DNA of 10,240 bases from CAWVWF01 sp963933885 (GCA_963933885.1 CAWVWF010000128.1:1-10240), one strand, 5' to 3'; counted from the stretch's first letter, positions 1-5,621 are shown. Notes: a model not told the origin generated them from the letters alone. Numbers and translations are program-made.

Positions 1-1
1 T

Positions 2-625
2 TCTAAGAAGAGCTATAAGGAGGGCAGAAAGCTAGTACTTAAACCTGAAAATATTAATCCGAATTTAGCTAAAATTGATGATTGGCTGCGAATAGGGTTT
101 TCTGATAAGATTTCTGAAAGAATATATAAATTTATTAAACTTAAAAACGGTATCGATAATGCTTCCGAGTTACTTTCTGTCTATGGTTTAAAGAAAGAAT
201 GGTTAGCTCAAATTGTAGATTCTTTGAGTTTTAGTACTCCGAAAATTGATATTCAGTTAGCTGTTGAAAATGACCTGATTTCAATAAAAGGTATTGGAAA
301 GACATATGCGCAACGTATTATTAAATATAGAAAATTATTGGGCGGGTTTACTTCAATCACACAACTAGGTGAAGTGTATGGTGTTGATAGTGTTTTAATG
401 TTTGCACTTTCTGATCAAGTGATCTGTACATCATGTGATATTATGCTTCTCGACGTTAACTATATTGGACTTAACGAATTGTCTAAACATCCATATATTT
501 CAAAAAAGGAAGCTATGGACATTATTTTAATTAGATCTCAAAATGGTGTGCTCGAAGAAAATGATTTTAAGATTATTTTTTCTGATAGTAAATTCGAGAA
601 ATTAAAAAATTATATAAAATGGTAG
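2..625 (+). CDS. Helix-hairpin-helix (ComEA-like) protein, 5' end outside window
   Basis: The frame is open from base 2 to the TAG at 623-625, so this is the last 207 codons of a gene that starts upstream; a TTG at 224 is internal and not the start. Three helix-hairpin-helix-like repeats can be seen. The first begins near INPNLAKIDDWLRIG and ends at ELLSVYGL. The second has the clearest motif, GIGKTYAQRI at about 290-319, followed by YRKLLGGF. The third, ISKKEAMDIILIRSQNG, leads to a C-terminal YIKW. This triple arrangement is typical of Bacteroidota proteins annotated as ComEA-family or HhH DNA-binding proteins. HhH motifs bind DNA backbone non-specifically; a role in DNA uptake is possible but not shown. 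A signal peptide cannot be judged because the N-terminus is missing. The apt start codon lies inside its last codons. Confidence 0.8.
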   Translation, partial: SKKSYKEGRKLVLKPENINPNLAKIDDWLRIGFSDKISERIYKFIKLKNGIDNASELLSVYGLKKEWLAQIVDSLSFSTPKIDIQLAVENDLISIKGIGKTYAQRIIKYRKLLGGFTSITQLGEVYGVDSVLMFALSDQVICTSCDIMLLDVNYIGLNELSKHPYISKKEAMDIILIRSQNGVLEENDFKIIFSDSKFEKLKNYIKW

Positions 626-1152
626 GATTGGAGAAAGAAGTGAAATCAGTTATACGAGACGTAGTTGATTTCCCAAGCAAGGGTATTGTATTCAAGGATA
701 TTACAACCTTACTTGCTAAGCCAAAACTTAATGCTGAAGTTTTGAAAGCATTCCAAATTAACGCTAAAGATTGTAATCCAGACATTATTGTTGGAATTGA
801 TAGTAGAGGTTTTTTGTATGGTAATTCAATTGCTATGGACATTGAGGTCCCTTTCGTTCCTGTTAGAAAAGAGGGGAAATTACCACATGAAACAATTTCG
901 GTGTCTTATGAATTAGAATATGGTAAATCTGTTTTAGAGATTCATAAAGATGCTATAAAAGAAGGTGATAAAGTATTAATTCATGATGATTTACTCGCAA
1001 CAGGAGGGACAGCGTTTGCAGCAGCCAAATTAGTAGAAGAGCTTGGTGGAGTTGTAGTTGGTTTTTCATTTATTATTAATCTTTCTTTTCTCTCTGGAGC
1101 AAAAAAATTGAGTAAGATTTCTAATAACTTATTCGCAGTTGCAACGTACTAA
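619..1152 (+). CDS. apt: Adenine phosphoribosyltransferase
   Basis: Cytosolic purine-salvage enzyme that makes AMP and pyrophosphate from adenine and PRPP. The 177-residue length is close to the usual 170-185. Diagnostic motifs: an N-terminal RDVVDFPSKGIVFKDIT (residues 13-29), GIDSRGFLYG (59-68), the RKEGKLPHET segment (83-92), and the PRPP-binding loop VLIHDDLLATGGT (119-131) with its acidic Asp-Asp pair. The ATG at 619 is chosen because the N-terminus then aligns with the family. The start overlaps the end of the HhH gene by 7 bases (the TAG of that gene lies within ATGGTAG), which suggests translational coupling. The acyl-CoA dehydrogenase follows after 15 bases, so the three genes are probably co-transcribed. 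Identification is secure. Confidence 0.97.
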   Translation: MVGLEKEVKSVIRDVVDFPSKGIVFKDITTLLAKPKLNAEVLKAFQINAKDCNPDIIVGIDSRGFLYGNSIAMDIEVPFVPVRKEGKLPHETISVSYELEYGKSVLEIHKDAIKEGDKVLIHDDLLATGGTAFAAAKLVEELGGVVVGFSFIINLSFLSGAKKLSKISNNLFAVATY

Positions 1153-1167
1153 AAAAAAATATTAAAT

Positions 1168-2307
1168 ATGAGATTCGGAACAACAGAAAACCAGCAAATG
1201 ATTGCGGATATGTTAAAAACATTCTGTGAGCAAAATATAAAACCTCATGTTATGGAATGGGATAAAGATCAAATTTTCCCAGTTGATCTTTTCAGGAAGT
1301 TAGGAGAGTTAGGTTGTATGGGAGTTTTAGTTCCTGAAAAGTACGGAGGGTCAGGCTTTGGTTATTCAGAATATGTTACTACTATAGTTGAGATTTCAAA
1401 AGTTTGTGGCTCAATTGGTTTATCCGTTGCAGCTCATAATTCATTATGCACTAACCATATTTTAATGTTTGGTAATGAAGTCCAAAAACAAAAATATCTA
1501 CCTGAATTAGCTTCTGGTAAACATATTGGAGCCTGGGCTTTAACTGAACCTAATACCGGGAGTGATGCAGGTAATATGCAAACAACTGCAGTGAAAGATG
1601 GTGATGATTGGATTTTAAATGGCAGTAAAACCTTTATTACTCACGGTATCTCAGGAGATGTTGCTGTTGTAATGACAAGAACTGGTGATCCAAGAACAAA
1701 GAATAACTCAACGGCTTTTATTGTAGAAAGAGGTACTGCAGGATTTTTAGCTGGTAAGAAAGAAGATAAGCTTGGAATGCGTGCTTCAGAGACTGCAGAG
1801 ATGATTTTTCAAGATTGCAGGATTTCCGATTCGCAAAGATTAGGTGAGGTAGGAGAGGGGTTTAAACAAGCTCTTTCAATTTTAGATGGAGGAAGGATTT
1901 CTATAGCGTCTTTAGGGTTAGGAATTGCAAGAGGAGCTTTTGAGGCAGCATTACAATATTCTAAAGAAAGGGAGCAGTTTGGAAAACCTATTTCTTCTTT
2001 TCAAGGAATATCATTTAAGCTAGCTGATATGGCAACTGAGATTGAAGCGGCGGAATTATTGATTATGAATGCTGTTTTTAGAAAAGCAAATGGATTGAAA
2101 CTGTCCAAGGAAAGTGCAATGGCGAAATTATTTTCTTCAGAAGTTGCTGTTCGAACAGCAAATGAAGCTGTTCAGATTTTTGGAGGGTATGGTTACTTAA
2201 AAGATTTTCCTGTAGAGAAGTTTTATAGAGACGCAAAACTATGTACAATAGGGGAAGGGACGTCAGAAATTCAAAAATTAGTTATTTCTAGAGAATTATT
2301 GAAGTAA
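1168..2307 (+). CDS. Acyl-CoA dehydrogenase
   Basis: FAD-dependent alpha,beta-dehydrogenation of an acyl-CoA, the first step of beta-oxidation or branched-chain amino-acid breakdown; electrons normally pass to electron-transferring flavoprotein. The 379 residues match the short/medium-chain family. Visible features: N-terminal helical domain (about 1-120), the first family signature ALTEPNTGSDAGN (124-136), a central beta domain (about 121-225), the QFGKPISSFQ segment (270-279), and the second signature from Gln336 to about Asp355 (QIFGGYGYLKDFPVEKFYRD). The catalytic base is probably Glu363 in TIGEGTSEIQ, the position of Glu in the TIYEGT motif of SCAD/MCAD; the preceding Tyr is Gly here. 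Chain-length or branched-chain specificity cannot be read from the sequence. It lies 15 bases after apt with no terminator between; no obvious terminator follows it either, and the rpsU promoter begins 3 bases after its stop. Confidence 0.95.
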   Translation: MRFGTTENQQMIADMLKTFCEQNIKPHVMEWDKDQIFPVDLFRKLGELGCMGVLVPEKYGGSGFGYSEYVTTIVEISKVCGSIGLSVAAHNSLCTNHILMFGNEVQKQKYLPELASGKHIGAWALTEPNTGSDAGNMQTTAVKDGDDWILNGSKTFITHGISGDVAVVMTRTGDPRTKNNSTAFIVERGTAGFLAGKKEDKLGMRASETAEMIFQDCRISDSQRLGEVGEGFKQALSILDGGRISIASLGLGIARGAFEAALQYSKEREQFGKPISSFQGISFKLADMATEIEAAELLIMNAVFRKANGLKLSKESAMAKLFSSEVAVRTANEAVQIFGGYGYLKDFPVEKFYRDAKLCTIGEGTSEIQKLVISRELLK

Positions 2308-2310
2308 TTG

Positions 2311-2341
2311 TTGTGAGAAAGTTATTCTTGTAGTATCTTTG
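2311..2341 (+). promoter_or_regulatory. Bacteroidota-type promoter for rpsU
   Basis: TTG at 2311-2313, 20 bases, then TATCTTTG at 2334-2341, a full match to the TTG/TAnnTTTG (-33/-7) promoter of Bacteroidota. The expected start is a few bases after 2341, giving a leader of roughly 20 bases to the rpsU ATG at 2367. It sits directly behind the acyl-CoA dehydrogenase stop. Confidence 0.8.
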
Positions 2342-2346
2342 CTCTC

Positions 2347-2361
2347 CAATTTTTAAAATTG
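2347..2361. repeat. Perfect palindrome in the rpsU leader
   Basis: CAATTTT and AAAATTG form a perfect inverted repeat around a single T, between the predicted transcription start and the rpsU ATG. A 1-base loop cannot close all seven pairs in RNA, so as a hairpin it would be weak. As DNA it has the form of a dyad operator at or just after the start site. It is very A/T-rich and may be chance. Confidence 0.4.
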
Positions 2362-2366
2362 TAAAA

Positions 2367-2564
2367 ATGTTAGTGATTCAAGTAAAAGAAGGTGACAATA
2401 TAGAAAGAGCTTTAAAAAAGTATAAGCGTAAGTTCGAAAGAACAAAAACTTTACGTCAATTAAGAGCTCGTAAAACGTATGCTAAACCTTGTGTTGCGAA
2501 TAGAGCAGCAAGAAAGAAAGCAATTTACGTAGAAAGAATGAAAAGCTTGTCTGACGCGGAATAG
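2367..2564 (+). CDS. rpsU: 30S ribosomal protein bS21
   Basis: Small, highly basic subunit protein of 65 residues with the family pattern: N-terminal MLVIQVKEGDNIERALKKYK, central RRK-rich helix, and a second basic helix ending in a short acidic tail. In Bacteroidota, bS21 together with bS18 and bS6 covers the anti-Shine-Dalgarno end of 16S rRNA; a Tyr54 described for the Flavobacterium protein is present here at the same number (KAIY, residues 51-54). That fits the complete lack of Shine-Dalgarno sequences in this window. The gene is a self-contained unit, with a promoter 26 bases upstream and a long hairpin 26 bases downstream. Its own leader also has no GGAGG-like element, unlike the autoregulated rpsU reported in Flavobacterium. 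Confidence 0.95.
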   Translation: MLVIQVKEGDNIERALKKYKRKFERTKTLRQLRARKTYAKPCVANRAARKKAIYVERMKSLSDAE

Positions 2565-2590
2565 GTATCAGATATTTACAATATTTAACT

Positions 2591-2643
2591 AAATAGGAAG
2601 ATACTACCTTTTATAAGTCGTAGTTTCTTCCTATTTTAGTTTT
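2591..2643 (+). terminator. Long hairpin terminator after rpsU
   Basis: AAATAGGAAGA (2591-2601) pairs perfectly with TCTTCCTATTT (2626-2636); after a T-T mismatch the helix continues with ACTAC/GTAGT, closing a 12-base loop. The helix therefore has 16 pairs and one mismatch. It is followed by TTTTAGTTTT, which runs into the ATG of the recombinase gene at 2644. It should end the rpsU transcript and could reduce read-through into the next gene. Confidence 0.8.
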
Positions 2644-3513
2644 ATGCTGGTTGAAGAATTTTTACAATACCTTTTAAAAGAGAAGAGATATTCAAAACAT
2701 ACTCTGATTGGTTATCGTGGAGATTTAGAAGAATTTATATTGTACTGCAATAGGTACTTTGAAGAACCAGTTGAAAATACAAATCATAAGATTATTCGTT
2801 CGTGGTTTGCTCAATTATTAGAAGAAGGTTATAAGCCTAGGACAATTCATAGAAAGGCGTCTTCCCTAAAATCATTTTACAAGTATTTATTACAAAAAGA
2901 AATATTGGTTGTAAATCCAATGTTACTTGTTCCTTTACCTAAGTTAGATAAGCAACTTCCTAAATTTGTAGATGAAGGGGATTTGAGGAAATTGTTGGAT
3001 GATATCTTATTTGATGATTCGTTTGAAGGTTACCGGGATCACTTAATAATTGAATTATTTTATCAAACAGGTATTAGGAGTTCTGAGCTTATCAATTTAA
3101 AGCTAGAGAGTGTCGATTTTGCATTAAAACAATTAAAAGTTTTTGGGAAGAGGAATAAAGAACGATTAATTCCGTTAACTCCTCAAATACTTGAAACTAT
3201 AAAAAAGTATTTGACGTACAGAAGCACTACTGGTGATAATAACTTATTTATTACTAGTAAATTTAAAAAACTCTATCCTAAATTGGTATATAATATTGTT
3301 AATAAGAATTTGACTAAAGTAACAACGCTATCTCAGAAGAGTCCTCATGTTTTACGGCATAGTTTTGCCACGCATATGCTTAATCATGGTGCCGAATTAA
3401 ACTCGATAAAAGAAATATTGGGACATGTCAACTTATCTGCAACACAAATATACACACACAATTCTATGGAGAAAATTAAATCAATTTATAAACAAGCTCA
3501 TCCAAGAGCATAA
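2644..3513 (+). CDS. xerC: XerC/XerD-type tyrosine recombinase
   Basis: Site-specific recombinase of 289 residues, the usual length of the Xer proteins that resolve chromosome dimers at dif. The N-terminal SAM-like core-binding domain spans about residues 1-90 (FLQYLLKEKRYSKHTLIGY). The catalytic domain shows the complete set of active residues: Arg145 (TGIRSSELINL), Lys169 (FGKRNKERLIPL), His235 and Arg238 (HVLRHSFATHM), His261 (ILGHVNLS) and the nucleophile Tyr270 (QIYTH). Xer length, all catalytic residues and a setting among translation genes with no attachment sites, repeats or phage genes argue for a housekeeping enzyme, not a mobile-element integrase. XerC versus XerD cannot be decided from sequence alone, so the symbol is tentative. 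It starts 7 bases after the rpsU hairpin and is followed 13 bases later by hpf; I see no promoter of its own. Confidence 0.9.
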   Translation: MLVEEFLQYLLKEKRYSKHTLIGYRGDLEEFILYCNRYFEEPVENTNHKIIRSWFAQLLEEGYKPRTIHRKASSLKSFYKYLLQKEILVVNPMLLVPLPKLDKQLPKFVDEGDLRKLLDDILFDDSFEGYRDHLIIELFYQTGIRSSELINLKLESVDFALKQLKVFGKRNKERLIPLTPQILETIKKYLTYRSTTGDNNLFITSKFKKLYPKLVYNIVNKNLTKVTTLSQKSPHVLRHSFATHMLNHGAELNSIKEILGHVNLSATQIYTHNSMEKIKSIYKQAHPRA

Positions 3514-3526
3514 AAAACTATTTTAT

Positions 3527-3817
3527 ATGAAAGTAAAAGTAAGTTCACTACATTTCGACGCTGATCAAGCATTAATTGATTTTACATCTGAAAGAATTAA
3601 TAAACTAGAAACATTTTACGATAAGATTATTGAAGGGGAGGTTACTTTTAAAGTTGATAAGTCAGCTAGTAAAGAAAACAAAGTAGCTGAGATTAAATTA
3701 AATATTCCAGGAAAAGATTTATTTGCAAAGAAACAATGCAAGTCTTTTGAAGAGGCTGTTGATCAGACTGTTGAGGCGCTTAGGAGGCAGCTAAGAAAAC
3801 AAAAAACAAAAAACTAG
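3527..3817 (+). CDS. hpf: Ribosome hibernation-promoting factor, short form (HPF/RaiA)
   Basis: A 96-residue protein that binds the 30S decoding region and keeps idle ribosomes inactive. The start is the ATG at 3527: the open frame reaches back to 3425, but the upstream part lies inside the recombinase gene and is not family-like, whereas MKVKVSSLHFDADQALIDF is the usual HPF beginning. Family features are the N-terminal beta-strand and helix, a basic tract around KVDKSASKENKVAEIKLNIPG, the GKDLFAKKQCKSFEEAVD segment, and a basic C-terminal helix (LRRQLRKQKTK). It lacks the C-terminal dimerisation domain of long-form HPF, so it should act like short HPF or YfiA. It probably shares a transcript with the recombinase, ending at the hairpin at 3880-3906. 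Confidence 0.92.
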   Translation: MKVKVSSLHFDADQALIDFTSERINKLETFYDKIIEGEVTFKVDKSASKENKVAEIKLNIPGKDLFAKKQCKSFEEAVDQTVEALRRQLRKQKTKN

Positions 3818-3848
3818 AATTTTTTTATAAAAAAAACGTGATTTTTTC

Positions 3849-3878
3849 TTGTTATTAGAAATATTCAATGTACATTTG
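3849..3878 (+). promoter_or_regulatory. Bacteroidota-type promoter for the tRNA-tuf unit
   Basis: TTG at 3849-3851, 19 bases, then TACATTTG at 3871-3878, an exact match to the TTG/TAnnTTTG consensus. The predicted start, about 4-8 bases on, falls at roughly 3882-3886, inside the 5' arm of the hpf terminator. It is the only good promoter before the tRNA genes. Confidence 0.8.
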
Positions 3879-3879
3879 C

Positions 3880-3906
3880 AGACCCTTAACGAAGGGTCTT
3901 TTTTTT
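3880..3906 (+). terminator. Intrinsic terminator of the xer-hpf transcript
   Basis: AGACCCTT (3880-3887) and AAGGGTCT (3892-3899) form a perfect 8-pair stem with loop AACG, and a run of T follows to 3906. This is a textbook intrinsic terminator 62 bases after the hpf stop. Its 5' arm overlaps the predicted start site of the next promoter. Confidence 0.9.
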
Positions 3907-3940
3907 GTTCTTACTTGTAAGATTAGAAAAAGGTAAAATC

Positions 3941-4014
3941 GCCGATGTAGCTCAGTTGGCTAGAGCAGCTGATTTGTAATCAGCAGGTCGCGGGTTCGAG
4001 TCCCACCATCGGCT
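3941..4014 (+). tRNA. trnT: tRNA-Thr (anticodon UGU)
   Basis: Full cloverleaf of 74 bases. Acceptor GCCGATG pairs with CATCGGC (4007-4013), and T4014 is the discriminator. The D arm is GCTC/GAGC. The anticodon stem GCTGA/TCAGC carries loop TTTGTAA, with anticodon TGT at 3975-3977. The T loop is TTCGAGT. The T stem GCGGG/CCCAC has one C-A mismatch at its second pair (50:64). CCA is not encoded. First gene of the cluster, in the position of E. coli thrU, which has the same anticodon. Confidence 0.96.
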
Positions 4015-4048
4015 CAGTTCTTTATAGAATGATAATTTTTATCGGTTT

Positions 4049-4130
4049 GGGGGAATACTCAAGCGGTCAACGAGGACAGACTGTAAATCTGTTGGCTACG
4101 CCTTCGAAGGTTCGAATCCTTCTTCCCCCA
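4049..4130 (+). tRNA. trnY: tRNA-Tyr (anticodon GUA)
   Basis: Class II tRNA of 82 bases with a long variable arm (about 4093-4105). Acceptor GGGGGAA pairs with TTCCCCC (4123-4129), and A4130 is the discriminator. Anticodon stem ACAGA/TCTGT with loop CTGTAAA puts GTA at 4083-4085. T stem GAAGG/CCTTC, loop TTCGAAT. CCA is not encoded. It lies 34 bases after tRNA-Thr, in the position of E. coli tyrU. Confidence 0.96.
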
Positions 4131-4153
4131 CAAAAAATTACCATTATTGGTGC

Positions 4154-4177
4154 CAAATGTTAAATTTCAGACATTTG
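4154..4177 (+). other. Small inverted repeat between tRNA-Tyr and tRNA-Gly
   Basis: CAAATGT (4154-4160) and ACATTTG (4171-4177) form a perfect 7-pair stem with a 10-base loop in the spacer between two tRNAs. No T-run follows, so it is not a terminator. It may help separate or process the tRNA precursors, or be chance in A/T-rich DNA. Confidence 0.3.
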
Positions 4178-4190
4178 AGTTAAGAAATTA

Positions 4191-4264
4191 GCGGGAGTAG
4201 CTCAGTTGATTAGAGCGTCAGCCTTCCAAGCTGAGGGTCGTGGGTTTGAGTCCCATCTCCCGCT
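4191..4264 (+). tRNA. trnG: tRNA-Gly (anticodon UCC)
   Basis: Cloverleaf of 74 bases. Acceptor GCGGGAG pairs with CTCCCGC (4257-4263), and T4264 is the discriminator. D arm GCTC/GAGC. Anticodon stem TCAGC/GCTGA with loop CTTCCAA puts TCC at 4225-4227. T stem GTGGG/CCCAT (one G-U pair), loop TTTGAGT. CCA is not encoded. It is in the position of E. coli glyT, which has the same anticodon. Confidence 0.96.
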
Positions 4265-4285
4265 CTTTTTACTTAACTATTGGAA

Positions 4286-4357
4286 GCCAATGTAGATCAA
4301 AAGTAGAGTCTTTCTTATTTAGGAAAGAGGTTAAGGGATTCAGTTCCCTTATTTGCT
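4286..4357 (+). pseudogene. Degenerate tRNA-Thr remnant
   Basis: A 72-base stretch that keeps the outline of a tRNA. Its first 14 bases, GCCAATGTAGATCA, match the intact tRNA-Thr of this window at 12 of 14 positions, and GTAGAG ends the D arm. The 3' strand TATTTGC (4350-4356) pairs with the 5' acceptor at six of seven positions, counting one G-U, and T4357 fits the tRNA-Thr discriminator. A helix TCTTTC/GAAAGA (4309-4328) sits where the anticodon arm should be, and AAGGG/CCCTT with an internal TTC (4333-4350) where the T arm should be. Damage: the D loop is short with a single G, one D-stem pair is A-G, the anticodon-arm loop has six or eight bases instead of seven and no threonine anticodon, and the T loop has an extra base. 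It lies between tRNA-Gly and tuf, exactly where E. coli has thrT. I read it as a decayed or repurposed tRNA-Thr, unlikely to function in decoding. Confidence 0.6.
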
Positions 4358-4411
4358 ATTACAGAAATTGTATTATTATAAATTGTTATAAACGTTAAAA
4401 TTAATTTAATC

Positions 4412-5599
4412 ATGGCTAAGGAAACTTTCGAAAGAACAAAACCGCATGTCAATATCGGAACCATCGGTCACGTTGATCATGGTAAAACTACTTTAACTGC
4501 TGCAATCACTAAGGTGTTAGCTAAAATTACAGGTGCAGAAGTTAGAGATTTTGACACAATTGATAATGCTCCTGAAGAAAAGGAAAGAGGTATTACAATT
4601 AATACATCACACGTAGAATACGAAACTGAAACTCGTCACTACGCTCACGTTGATTGTCCAGGTCACGCCGATTATGTAAAGAACATGGTTACGGGTGCTG
4701 CACAAATGGATGGTGCTATTCTAGTTGTTGCTGCAACTGACGGTCCTATGCCACAAACAAGAGAACATATTTTATTAGGTCGTCAGGTTGGTATACCAGA
4801 AATGGTTGTCTTCATGAACAAAGTGGATATGGTTGATGATGAAGAATTATTGGAATTAGTTGAAATGGAAATTAGGGAACTACTTTCTTTCTATGACTAT
4901 GACGGTGATAATTGTGCTGTAATCGCTGGGTCTGCTTTAGGTGGATTAAATGACGATCCTAAATGGGTTGAAACTATTATAGAATTAATGGCTGCTGTGG
5001 ATGAAAAAATTCCTTTGCCAATTAGAGATACTGAAAAAGATTTCTTAATGCCAGTTGAAGATGTATTTTCAATTACTGGACGTGGAACTGTTGCAACTGG
5101 AAAGATTGAAACAGGAATCATCAAAGTAGGTGAAGAAATTGAAATCGTAGGTATGGGGGAAGAACCTCAGAAATCTACTGTTACTGGAGTTGAAATGTTT
5201 AGAAAATTACTAGACAGAGGAGAAGCTGGTGATAACGTTGGTATTCTTTTAAGAGGTATTGACAAAGAAAAGATAAAAAGAGGTATGGTTCTTTGTAAGC
5301 CAGGTTCTATTAAGCCGCATACAAAAATCAAAGCTGAAGTTTACGTATTGAAAAAAGAAGAAGGTGGACGTCATACTCCATTCCAAAACAGATACCGTCC
5401 TCAGTTCTATTTAAGAACAACGGATGTTACTGGAGAAATTTTCTTACCAGAAGGAACTGAAATGGTTATGCCTGGTGATAACGTTACAATAACAGTTGAC
5501 TTAATTGTACCAGTTGCAGTAAATAAAGGTTTACGTTTTGCAATCCGTGAAGGTGGTAGGACAGTAGGTGCTGGTCAAGTAATTGAAATATTAAAATAA
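4412..5599 (+). CDS. tuf: Translation elongation factor Tu
   Basis: Cytosolic GTPase that carries aminoacyl-tRNA to the ribosomal A site. The 395 residues are full length. G-domain motifs: GHVDHGKT (19-26), RGIT of switch I (59-62), DCPGH (81-85) with the catalytic His85, NKVD (136-139) and SAL (174-176). Domains II and III follow from about residue 210 to the end, with the conserved GRGTVATGKIETG and the C-terminal GGRTVGAGQV. The ATG at 4412 begins MAKETFERTKPHVNIGTIGH, the standard start. The gene follows three tRNAs and a tRNA remnant, and probably belongs to the transcript that starts near 3885; I see no good promoter closer to it. A strong hairpin follows at 5622-5649. Confidence 0.99.
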   Translation: MAKETFERTKPHVNIGTIGHVDHGKTTLTAAITKVLAKITGAEVRDFDTIDNAPEEKERGITINTSHVEYETETRHYAHVDCPGHADYVKNMVTGAAQMDGAILVVAATDGPMPQTREHILLGRQVGIPEMVVFMNKVDMVDDEELLELVEMEIRELLSFYDYDGDNCAVIAGSALGGLNDDPKWVETIIELMAAVDEKIPLPIRDTEKDFLMPVEDVFSITGRGTVATGKIETGIIKVGEEIEIVGMGEEPQKSTVTGVEMFRKLLDRGEAGDNVGILLRGIDKEKIKRGMVLCKPGSIKPHTKIKAEVYVLKKEEGGRHTPFQNRYRPQFYLRTTDVTGEIFLPEGTEMVMPGDNVTITVDLIVPVAVNKGLRFAIREGGRTVGAGQVIEILK

Positions 5600-5621
5600 G
5601 GTAAACTAAAAACCTAAGTGT

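Noticed and set aside
224..625. Independent gene starting at the TTG at 224
   Set aside because: The same frame is open back to base 2 and upstream codons encode another helix-hairpin-helix repeat, so the TTG is internal.
2644..3513. Tyrosine recombinase as the integrase of a mobile element
   Set aside because: It has Xer length and no phage, plasmid or transposon genes nearby. The adjacent tRNAs are intact, with no duplicated 3' ends that would mark attachment sites.
3425..3526. Longer hpf reading frame beginning at 3425
   Set aside because: The extra 34 residues overlap the catalytic end of the recombinase gene, are not HPF-like, and a typical HPF start (MKVKVSSLHF) is at 3527.
3933..3940. 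TAAAATCG as a promoter element directly before tRNA-Thr
   Set aside because: It matches the consensus poorly and would start transcription inside the tRNA; the exact match at 3849-3878 is far better.
4377..4385. TATAAATTG as a -7 box of a separate tuf promoter
   Set aside because: It lacks the TAnnTTTG spacing, and no TTG lies at the right distance; an A/T-rich spacer produces such strings easily.
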